This document shows, one piece after another, positions 8,201 to 13,560 of a DNA stretch of 14,140 nucleotides (position 1 is its first letter; the number at the start of each line of letters is the position of its first letter). The notes below the pieces were generated by a model. That model searched no databases and was not told where the DNA came from. It was given only the letters and a program-made list of their open reading frames with translations. A program made the translations under genes and the position numbers. Origin of the DNA: an uncultured Prevotella sp. (lineage in GTDB: Bacteria; Bacteroidota; Bacteroidia; Bacteroidales; Bacteroidaceae); contig URJQ01000083.1 of the NCBI GenBank assembly GCA_900548195.1, forward strand, positions 1 through 14,140, written 5' to 3'.

Positions 8201-8835
8201 ACTCCACTGATTACGGTGGCATCTGCCAGATGTGGGAAAGTGGCGCCGCAATAGCATTCTGCCCACTAAGTACTTATGGCTATCCTCTTGATACGCGTGG
8301 CGTAGTGCAGCATGAAGCTGGCGGACATGGCTTTGGCAAACTCGCTGACGAATATATCTATCACAATGCTTTCATTGATGCTTGCGGTTGCACTTGCTGT
8401 CCTCATGCAGATGAGTTGCGATATTATCTTTCCTTGGGCTGGTATGAAAATCTCTCTTTGACCAGCAAGATGCACAATGTGGGATGGAGTCATCTCATCT
8501 TTGATGATCGCTATAGTGACATCGTGGATGTCTATGAAGGTGGCTTTATGCATAGTCGCGGAGTGTTCAGATCAGAGCAAAACTCCTGCATGAACAATGA
8601 TATTCCTTACTATAGTACCATAAGTCGCGAGAGCATAGTAAAGCGAATTAAGCGTTATGCTGGCGAGACTTACTCTTTCGAGGACTTCGTCAAGCATGAC
8701 TCCCGCGATGCCGGCACCGTGACAAGGAGCGTGGACGTGAATGATAAGCGCACCGCGCACACTTACCAAAATGCGCCTGTTATCCATAAAGGTAATCCGC
8801 TGAATAGGTTGAAGGCGAAGTCCAAGCGTCACTAA
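5293..8835 (+). CDS. Multidomain lipoprotein: fimbrillin-like, BspA repeats, BACON, M64 metallopeptidase
   Basis: This 1180-residue surface lipoprotein has a lipobox IAGC with Cys24. Domains in order: a fimbrillin-like domain (about 45-310; ITRVNDNGFCDGDYMGVY, VYWKD...YGYYPF, LLKHRMSN, WRTIVVPQ); a linker with the start of a BspA unit (about 325-400); about eleven BspA-type leucine-rich repeats of the IPDGVVDIQRGAFGGC kind (423-745); a BACON-like beta domain (about 752-836); and an M64 (IgA peptidase M64 family) domain (about 844-1150). The peptidase domain has HEAGGHGFGKLADEY at 1007-1021, so zinc ligands are probably His1007 and His1012 with Glu1008 as catalytic base, and a GGFMHSRGVF...SCM segment (1083-1100) resembling the family's downstream conserved block and Met-turn. 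A Cys-rich patch, C-G-C-T-C-C, lies at 1031-1036. There is no T9SS C-terminal domain. The middle repeats (bases about 6480-7130) have a different codon style from their flanks. It probably binds and cleaves host or dietary glycoproteins at the surface; the substrate is unknown. Confidence 0.92.
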   Translation: MNKKYIKSLLYPIALVFSLIIAGCADELFDESNGQQGKDRIELSGDIDQLPITRVNDNGFCDGDYMGVYIVDYKGGTPGTLQVRGNRGDNVRYTFDEANYKWVPAYDVYWKDKHTHIDVYGYYPFASPESIDDYQFEVQRDQNRPAENGSLCGYEASDFLWGRLTDIAPTSNTIRLLLKHRMSNACVTLVEGEGFAKGEWASTEKSVLTANVARKASINLSDGTVKVAGEVEQTATIPSHTGDEWRTIVVPQTVSAGTTLFSITIGGLPYKFTKSENLTYVAGKMMKFGIKVDKKAGSGQYKLTLISESITPWENDLVSHNATAKEYVIIHSTPGGLKKAIIEANKDYTKIKNLKITGKIDARDFYFMRDSMSRLSALNMKNVRIKGWGEVEIGTGKNLDDQIPNCAFCNTRQSGGNMTLTRLVLPDTITSIGANAFYGCKYLSGSLIIPDGVVDIQRGAFGGCVGLNGILSLPSTLKYLGKSGNGPTNDTDDEGTDYYGGVFQGCRNLTGNLIIPDNVELIRGYCFSECTGFYGELRLPTKLKRLGICTFDGCYGLTGSLSIPQGLIAVPSGTFSNCGFDGTLTLHDGITNIGNDAFAHCHFKGELHLPKNVQVISYNAFRNNDFSGNLVLPSTVTHIGDNAFENNWRLTGVLKIPEEVESIGRRAFANCRMLEGILFSETVETIHCEAFSGCYGIGSIVCEGTMPAYIEDNVFEGVPKDNFTLEVPENAVLHYQTSNGWRDFKRIAAHHELVCRPSVACALNTEHKQTLVINAEGEWDIESKPGWCEVYPDHGKNKTEVTLTIKAMPKGSDDRRGKVVFHLKNKDYTHACNVSQSNYEYGEDQWITLQKAKRGNNGGINIVLLGDGFNASDIASGDYLKYIKEEVEYFFGIEPYKTYRDYFNVYTAVPLSTESGVGTVNTIRYNRFKTTFTGGVGLRADYDEIFDYVLGAPTVNKENLNQTLIIIVPNSTDYGGICQMWESGAAIAFCPLSTYGYPLDTRGVVQHEAGGHGFGKLADEYIYHNAFIDACGCTCCPHADELRYYLSLGWYENLSLTSKMHNVGWSHLIFDDRYSDIVDVYEGGFMHSRGVFRSEQNSCMNNDIPYYSTISRESIVKRIKRYAGETYSFEDFVKHDSRDAGTVTRSVDVNDKRTAHTYQNAPVIHKGNPLNRLKAKSKRH
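6480..7130 (+). other. AT-rich segment of distinct codon style within the BspA repeats
   Basis: Within the long peptidase gene, codons here favour A or T at the third base, and arginine is nearly always AGA or AGG, while flanking parts use CGT and CGC. The segment covers about the first seven leucine-rich repeats. Boundaries are estimated by eye. This looks like a recombined or replaced repeat cassette. Confidence 0.5.
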
Positions 8836-8858
8836 AGCTACTATATAGTCATGAATGC

Positions 8859-8895
8859 ATAAGTGGGTAATCAAGTCATTCTGATTAGCACTTAT
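8859..8895 (+). promoter_or_regulatory. Intercistronic hairpin between the M64 gene and fimbrillin copy 2
   Basis: ATAAGTG (8859-8865) pairs with CACTTAT (8889-8895), and TAATCA (8868-8873) with TGATTA (8882-8887). This gives a 13-bp stem with a GG/G internal bulge and an 8-base loop. No T-tract follows, so it is not a canonical terminator. It may set mRNA ends or stability, giving the downstream fimbrillin a different level from the protease. Confidence 0.5.
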
Positions 8896-8928
8896 CTAAT
8901 AAAGGTGTAAAACCAACAGAAGAAAAGT

Positions 8929-9816
8929 ATGAACAAACTACTTATAATAAGTTTTATCTCCGTTCTGACCACGTCATTGCTTGCTTCTTGCAGTGATGAT
9001 GCAGAGCCACAATATAAGGATGCTAAATCCACGCCGATGACATTCCGTGTCTCCCATCCTGCTCAGACACGTGCTACCTCGTCTGACTTTGAGGCAGGTG
9101 ATTGTATCGGACTCTATGTAGCTTCTGCGGATAAGCCTTTGGAGATTGGAGGCAACCTTGTCAATAATGAGGCTCTGTCATTCAATGGCAGGGAATGGAC
9201 TGCAGATCGTTTCCTCTTTTGGGATGAGGGCACTTACAATGCCTTTGCATATTATCCTTACATAAAGAAGCTTAGCAACATCGAAGACCAGCCTTTTAGC
9301 GTGGCAATAGACCAAAGCACTAAGAAGACTGCGACGTCATTAGGTGGCTATGAAGCAAGCGATTTGCTCTTCGCAACTGCTAAGGGTGTAAAGGCGTCTG
9401 TTTCTCCTATCAGTCTCAATTTCAAGCATATTATGAGTAAGCTTACCATTCGCTTGATAAAAGGTGAGGACTTTGACGGTGAAATGCCAAAGACTGCTGT
9501 AGTATATGTTCATAGTACCGTGCCGACTGCCACTATAGATTTGCAGGCTGGCATTGTCACTCGTGACGTAAAGGGAACCAGAAAGACCATTATAGCACAT
9601 CAGGATGAAGACGATACGTATTCTGCCATCATCGTGCCGCAACGTATTGACAACAGGATGCCACTCATTGAGGTGGAGATGAAGGGAGTGAGTTATTTCT
9701 TTGAGAGTAAGTTTCTGTTCAAGCCTGGCATAGAGCATCTGATTAATCTCATCATATCCGATAATCCTGACAAGGTGAAGATAAATATCGGAGGTGAGAA
9801 AGTAAATTGGGACTAA
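8929..9816 (+). CDS. Fimbrillin family lipoprotein (Mfa-like), copy 2
   Basis: This is a 295-residue lipoprotein with lipobox LASC and Cys21. It has the same four fimbrillin signatures as the other two copies: QTRATSSDFEAGDCIGLY (Arg48 in the position of the presumed processing arginine), FLFWDEGTYNAFAYYPY, DLLFA...FKHIMSKLTIRL, and YSAIIVPQ. It lacks any added repeat or catalytic domain and ends in a short strand, KINIGGEKVNWD. The start is preceded by an A-rich leader (AGAAGAAAAGT), usual for the order. The gene lies 93 bases after the protease gene, beyond a hairpin, and 33 bases before the next gene. As for copy 1, a subunit of a surface fibre or an adhesin is the likely role. Confidence 0.88.
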   Translation: MNKLLIISFISVLTTSLLASCSDDAEPQYKDAKSTPMTFRVSHPAQTRATSSDFEAGDCIGLYVASADKPLEIGGNLVNNEALSFNGREWTADRFLFWDEGTYNAFAYYPYIKKLSNIEDQPFSVAIDQSTKKTATSLGGYEASDLLFATAKGVKASVSPISLNFKHIMSKLTIRLIKGEDFDGEMPKTAVVYVHSTVPTATIDLQAGIVTRDVKGTRKTIIAHQDEDDTYSAIIVPQRIDNRMPLIEVEMKGVSYFFESKFLFKPGIEHLINLIISDNPDKVKINIGGEKVNWD

Positions 9817-9849
9817 CAAAAAAAATGGTGGGTCATTAAGTAGTTATCA

Positions 9850-10881
9850 ATGAATAAACTAACATATATCTTATCATTCCTTGTGCTGATACTGTCAGTT
9901 TGGGTCATTATCTTATGGATGAAACCTTCTGCGACAGACAAAAATGTGGCTTCGGAGGCACGCTATGGGGTCATAGAAGGACTACAACTGGTGGAGCAGA
10001 CCATGCTGAATGGAGGCAAACAGTATTTTGTGGAAGATGCTAAGGGCGACATAATCTTTCGCGTTCCGCTGAGTGGATGCTTGCTCGACACGCATTTTCG
10101 CAATGGCAAACTGCGATTTAGGGAAATGGCTACAGGGCGTGAAGGATATATAGATAAGTCTGGCAATATCTCTTCCTTATCCACTGCCGAGCACGTAAGC
10201 CAGCAGGAAATGGCAACGCAAGAAGGCAAAGTGGCAAAAGTCGCTCCTGAGACAGAGGGCGTTAGCAATTCTCAGGCCCAGTCTTCGTCCAATAGGAAAG
10301 AGGTGAAACTTCCGCAGACGGACATCAGAAAGCTGGCAAGAAGTAATCCATTCTATGCCGAAGCTACAAAGATAATCAATGGAAAACTTTCTGATACCGA
10401 CGCTTCCCGCCGTAAGCAGATACTCAATTATTGCGAGCATTTCCGAACAGCATACACCACAAAGGATATAGATTTCCTTTGGCAGGTGTTTAGTGACAAG
10501 GCATTGATAATAGTAGGCAATGTCGTAAGACCGTCAAGAGATGGCGAAATCCCAAAGGCTGACGGCAGAGTAAACTATGCGATACATTCCAAGCACGAGT
10601 ATCTGTCGCGCCTTTCCAAAGTCTTTGCCAGCAATAAGAAGGTGGATGTGAGATTCTCTGATTTCCGCATCATGCGCCATCCCACAATGGATGGTATTTA
10701 TGGAGTCACGCTTCGCCAGCGTTATCAGAGCAATCGCTATGCCGATGATGGCTATCTGTTTCTGCTATGGGACTTCCGTAATCCTTCCATGCCCCTGATT
10801 CATGTTCGCACATGGCAACCTTCATCCACAGTGGGAAGCGCTGACGAGGTGATAGGAATCTCCGACTTTAATCTTGAATAG
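9850..10881 (+). CDS. Membrane-anchored protein with NTF2-like C-terminal region
   Basis: This 343-residue protein has one N-terminal membrane segment (about 5-23, uncleaved anchor or signal) and is otherwise hydrophilic. Residues 57-107 (QYFVEDAKGDIIFRV...GREGYIDKSGNI) resemble WG-type beta repeats in which a value is tracked through the sequence. A low-complexity Ser/Gln/Glu/Val stretch (108-158) links to a C-terminal domain (about 188-335). That domain begins with two helices (ILNYCEHFRTAYTTKDIDFLW) followed by strands (ALIIVGNVV, VDVRFSDFRIMRHP, YGVTLRQRYQS, GYLFLLWDF, LIHVRTWQP), the pattern of an NTF2-like cone fold. Catalytic residues are not apparent. I recall similar proteins next to PEGA-like proteins in Bacteroidales, which fits the gene order here, with the PEGA-like gene 5 bases downstream. 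The function is unknown; a periplasmic binding or scaffold role is a guess. Confidence 0.8.
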   Translation: MNKLTYILSFLVLILSVWVIILWMKPSATDKNVASEARYGVIEGLQLVEQTMLNGGKQYFVEDAKGDIIFRVPLSGCLLDTHFRNGKLRFREMATGREGYIDKSGNISSLSTAEHVSQQEMATQEGKVAKVAPETEGVSNSQAQSSSNRKEVKLPQTDIRKLARSNPFYAEATKIINGKLSDTDASRRKQILNYCEHFRTAYTTKDIDFLWQVFSDKALIIVGNVVRPSRDGEIPKADGRVNYAIHSKHEYLSRLSKVFASNKKVDVRFSDFRIMRHPTMDGIYGVTLRQRYQSNRYADDGYLFLLWDFRNPSMPLIHVRTWQPSSTVGSADEVIGISDFNLE

Positions 10882-10886
10882 CATAT

Positions 10887-11984
10887 ATGAAGAGTAGTAA
10901 GCAAGTCATAAGAATAGTTTTGCATACGCTTCGCAAGGCAATGCTCTGTGTGGCGTATGTGATAGCCTTGTCTTGTATTTCCATTTTCGAAGCTAATGCA
11001 ATCTGTTTCTCTACTGAGCAAGAGAAGCCTGACAGCACCTTCTCTGTCGAGAGTTTCAAGCAGTTGCCCAGCGATGTAAGCGCATTCATCGATGTCGTCC
11101 GCGATCTCAATGGTGAGGCTTGCGCTCTCGTGAAAGTGGTGGCTCCGAGTGAGTTTGCTTTCTCCTCTCCTCTTGGAATCGTGAAGCGACGCGACGAGGT
11201 GGGCGAGATATGGCTCTACCTGCCCAAAGGCTCTAAATCCATTACGCTCAAGCATCCGCAGTGGGGAGTGATGCGCGACTATCAGTTTGGTTCTAAACTC
11301 GAAAGCCGAATGACCTATGAGATGCGCCTCCGTTTGCCTGAAGCAAAGTTGGTGGAGAGGCATGACACTATCGTCTTTACCAAAACGGTCGTGGATACCG
11401 TCGTCGTAGCTCCGACAAGGCAGTTAAGGCAACTGCATGGTTATGCCTTGCTGACTGCCTCAATGCACACCGATGGACCTTCTTGGGGTTGCTTCGCTGC
11501 TATCATGCGCCAGCACGGCGTCTATTTCCATGCCAGCACCAATCTGCATTCTTCTCCTGAGACTATAGGTAATTGCGATCGTGACGGTTATCGCCCAAAC
11601 ATTAGCAATAAGCCTTACTATTCTGGGGAAACCCAGACGTCAGAATATGCTTTAACTATTGGCGCAATACATCGGATTAACGGTAAGTGGAATATATTTG
11701 AAGGTATAGGTTATGGTAGTCAGATTACGTCATGGCAACTTGCAGATAGTGAAGGTGGCGGTTGGCTTCAGAATGAAGGACTGACCGATAAGGGCTTTGC
11801 CGCCGAGGTAGGTGTCATCGTCACAGTAGGAAAGCTTAATATCAGCGCGTCTGCTCTGACTATTGCTGGAAAGCAATGGCAGGCTGGCATTGGTGTCGGT
11901 ATCTGTTTTGGTAAAACAGGATTATTGACCAAACTACGCAAGCATAAGAAAAATGTCAAACTCAAAGAAGCGAGCAATGAATAA
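10887..11984 (+). CDS. PEGA-like domain protein with probable outer-membrane beta-barrel
   Basis: This is a 365-residue exported protein. The signal peptide ends at ANA (36-38); an internal ATG at 10941 (Met19) would give a more standard signal length, so the start is uncertain. Residues about 62-155 form a PEGA-like module common in Bacteroidales surface proteins (DLNGEACALVKV, GEIWLYLPKGSKSITLKHPQWG, YEMRLRLP). After a Val/Thr/Asp linker (158-178), residues about 184-345 alternate polar and hydrophobic positions with aromatic ends (HGYALLTASMH, GCFAAIMRQHGVYFHASTNL, YALTIGAIHRI, WNIFEGIGYGSQITSWQ, AAEVGVIVTVGKLNISASAL, WQAGIGVGICF), as expected for a beta-barrel of roughly 8-10 strands, with a short basic tail afterwards. 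It lies 5 bases after the NTF2-like gene, and its last 8 bases overlap the start of the next gene, so the three are translated from one message. It may anchor or assemble the neighbouring surface lipoproteins, which is inference. Confidence 0.82.
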   Translation: MKSSKQVIRIVLHTLRKAMLCVAYVIALSCISIFEANAICFSTEQEKPDSTFSVESFKQLPSDVSAFIDVVRDLNGEACALVKVVAPSEFAFSSPLGIVKRRDEVGEIWLYLPKGSKSITLKHPQWGVMRDYQFGSKLESRMTYEMRLRLPEAKLVERHDTIVFTKTVVDTVVVAPTRQLRQLHGYALLTASMHTDGPSWGCFAAIMRQHGVYFHASTNLHSSPETIGNCDRDGYRPNISNKPYYSGETQTSEYALTIGAIHRINGKWNIFEGIGYGSQITSWQLADSEGGGWLQNEGLTDKGFAAEVGVIVTVGKLNISASALTIAGKQWQAGIGVGICFGKTGLLTKLRKHKKNVKLKEASNE

Positions 11985-12810
11985 ACGCATATTATATATT
12001 TACAGCCTTGTCGTTGCCGTCTTATGCTCTTGCTCCAGTGACAAGCCCGACAATTTCGAGCCACGTCTCTTGACATTGTCTGCTTCGGATATTAGTCGCA
12101 CCGAGGCAACGCTCCATGGCAAGTGCTTTACAGACAAAGGTGTCGTAAAGCCAAAACTATGGTTTCGCTTCGGCAATGACGCAAGCATGAATGTCAAGCA
12201 GGATGCCACTGCTGAACATGATGATAGTGTCTCCCTGCATCTGTCAGGGCTAACTGCCGGCACTACCTATTATTATATGCTTCAGGGCAGTAATGGCACT
12301 GCCTCTTTATCTGGTGAAATGCTCAATTTTACCACCGCTCCCAACCATCGCCCTACCGTCGGTAAAGCGGAGATATTAAGCAGCGGTCCGATGAGCGTGA
12401 TTGTGGGCTACGGCATTGTCGATAATGGGGGAGACCCTGTGACTCTCAATGGCTGTCGCTTATATTGCACGGAGAGCAATGGAGATAACAAGGTCAGAAC
12501 ATTTGTACAGTCAGAAGGAACTGATAAAAATGGACTTTACAGACTGCGTATTGATGGGCTGTCGCCTAATACTTCATATAGCCTGACACCGTATGCTACA
12601 AACAAAAATGGGGAAGCAGAGGGCGAGGAACTCCGTTTCACCACCTCTTCGGCTGTCGTGCTTGGCGAACCGGGCTTTTTATCCACTCTTATTGGTGAGG
12701 ATAAATATAAATATTCCAGCATCACATTGGCTGGACCGCTCAATGGCGATGATATCTCCACGACGGAAGCAGGAACTGAGGCGGTGGGGAATATGGTGAA
12801 TCCAGAGTGA
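11977..12810 (+). CDS. FN3/BspA lipoprotein, 5' fragment (frameshifted gene)
   Basis: The ATG at 11977 overlaps the upstream stop (ATGAATAA), which suggests translational coupling. The frame is open 24 bases further up, but only this start gives a normal signal peptide with lipobox LCSC (Cys19). Two fibronectin-type-III-like domains follow (about 30-120 and 126-224), each with the A-T-L-H-G-K or Y-G-I-V-D opening and the L-x-P-N-T-x-Y ending usual for the Bacteroidales version. Then comes YKYSSITLAGPLNGDDI (244-260), the standard lead-in to a BspA repeat domain. Codons stay sensible to Ile260 (base 12756). The remaining 17 residues are unrelated read-through of a 28-bp inverted duplication, ending at a TGA at 12808. 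The intact protein would continue in the frame of the downstream fragment. If expressed as is, it would be an FN3-only surface lipoprotein. Confidence 0.82.
   Translation: MNKRILYIYSLVVAVLCSCSSDKPDNFEPRLLTLSASDISRTEATLHGKCFTDKGVVKPKLWFRFGNDASMNVKQDATAEHDDSVSLHLSGLTAGTTYYYMLQGSNGTASLSGEMLNFTTAPNHRPTVGKAEILSSGPMSVIVGYGIVDNGGDPVTLNGCRLYCTESNGDNKVRTFVQSEGTDKNGLYRLRIDGLSPNTSYSLTPYATNKNGEAEGEELRFTTSSAVVLGEPGFLSTLIGEDKYKYSSITLAGPLNGDDISTTEAGTEAVGNMVNPE
12753..12780. repeat. 28-bp inverted repeat, left copy (ectopic)
   Basis: These 28 bases are the exact reverse complement of 12938-12965. The left copy replaces the expected coding sequence after LNGDDI and shifts the reading frame, so it is the inserted copy. 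A further ATGGCG shortly upstream (12744-12749) is also found, inverted, just beyond the right copy, which hints at microhomology. Confidence 0.9.
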
Positions 12811-13538
12811 CGGAAGAGGGAGTGTTAGGAACCGGACTTTTCCGCTCGTGCCAGAATCTGAAACATATCAGCCTGCCAATGACTGCCGTAAAGATAGAGA
12901 AAGATGCCTTTGCTGATTGCTCCTCTCTTCGTAGTCTCTCAGTTCCTGCTTCCGTCGTGGAGATAACGCCATCAGCTGGTTGCACATCGCTGGAGAGCAT
13001 TGATGTCTCGCCTGCCAATGTCAGTTACTCGTGCAGCGATGGCGTACTGATGAGCATTGATGGCAGGAAGATTCTGTGGTTTCCGATGGGAAAGAAGGGC
13101 GAATTCGTACTGCCTGCCACTGTAGAGTCTCTCGGCAACTATGCTTTCCGTGATTGCAGTATTGAGAAAATTGTCCTGCCTGAAGGATTAACCCAATTGG
13201 GGCAGTGCATATTCTATGATAGTAAGGTGAAGGAAGTAGTCCTCCCGAACGCTATGGAGCAATTACCCACCGGAACATTCCAGAATTGTAACCACCTGAA
13301 GATTGTGCGCATCGGAGCGAAAATGAAATTGCTCTCCGAATACGCCTTTGACGGATGCCAGCTCTCCGACCTCTATGTCAGCGCTAATATGCCTCCTGTA
13401 TGCTATAAGACGACATTCTCCACTTCTGGCATTGACTTCACCAAGACCTGTCGTCTGCACGTGCCAAAGGGCAGAAAAGCATATTATAGGGCTGACTTAC
13501 AATGGAAAGTGTTTCAGAATATAATAGATGACTTATAA
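12807..13538 (+). CDS. BspA-type leucine-rich repeat protein, 3' fragment of the FN3/BspA gene
   Basis: This fragment is 243 residues from a possible GTG start. The same frame is open and sensible back to 12780, where it reads GGGEYGESRVTEEG, the usual glycine-rich passage just before a BspA repeat domain, directly after an in-frame TGA. It therefore looks like the remainder of the preceding lipoprotein gene and not an independent gene. About six repeats follow (HISLPMTAVKIEKDAFADC, a shorter VVEITPSAGC unit, FVLPATVESLGNYAFRDC, IVLPEGLTQLGQCIFYD, VVLPNAMEQLPTGTFQNC, AKMKLLSEYAFDGC). It ends in a normal BspA cap, LHVPKGRKAYYRADLQWKVF. On its own the fragment has no signal peptide and would not be exported. 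Such repeats mediate protein and host-cell binding in known BspA proteins. Confidence 0.8.
   Translation: MTEEGVLGTGLFRSCQNLKHISLPMTAVKIEKDAFADCSSLRSLSVPASVVEITPSAGCTSLESIDVSPANVSYSCSDGVLMSIDGRKILWFPMGKKGEFVLPATVESLGNYAFRDCSIEKIVLPEGLTQLGQCIFYDSKVKEVVLPNAMEQLPTGTFQNCNHLKIVRIGAKMKLLSEYAFDGCQLSDLYVSANMPPVCYKTTFSTSGIDFTKTCRLHVPKGRKAYYRADLQWKVFQNIIDDL
12938..12965. repeat. 28-bp inverted repeat, right copy (native)
   Basis: This copy encodes part of a normal leucine-rich repeat (SVPASVVEI) in frame with its surroundings, so it is the original. It is separated from the left copy by 157 bases. Confidence 0.9.
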
Positions 13539-13560
13539 GTAAAACTTTATAAAGAAATGA
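13539..13560. other. Probable chimeric junction (Bacteroidales to Firmicutes-like DNA)
   Basis: The leucine-rich repeat gene stops at 13538, and within about 20 bases the sequence reads as the interior of a chemotaxis receptor. The same frame continues across (GTA AAA CTT TAT AAA GAA ATG), and these codons could already be receptor sequence. The exact join cannot be fixed by eye. Confidence 0.55.

Larger units (their letters stand above)
11977..13538 (+). pseudogene. FN3/BspA-repeat lipoprotein gene, split by frameshift and local rearrangement
   Basis: The two fragments above belong together: lipobox, two FN3-like domains, BspA lead-in, then BspA repeats. At 12756-12780 the expected 25-35 residues (the R-x-I-R-E-M...LDLSxAxI passage in relatives) are missing and an inverted copy of 12938-12965 stands in their place, changing the frame. 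Either the gene is broken in this strain, or the assembly is wrong here. Confidence 0.7.

Noticed and set aside
12753..12965. Invertible DNA switch flanked by the 28-bp inverted repeats
   Set aside because: The 157-base spacer already reads in the correct coding orientation, and flipping it would not restore the frame. Only the left copy is out of place, so a one-time rearrangement or artefact fits better than a site-specific switch.
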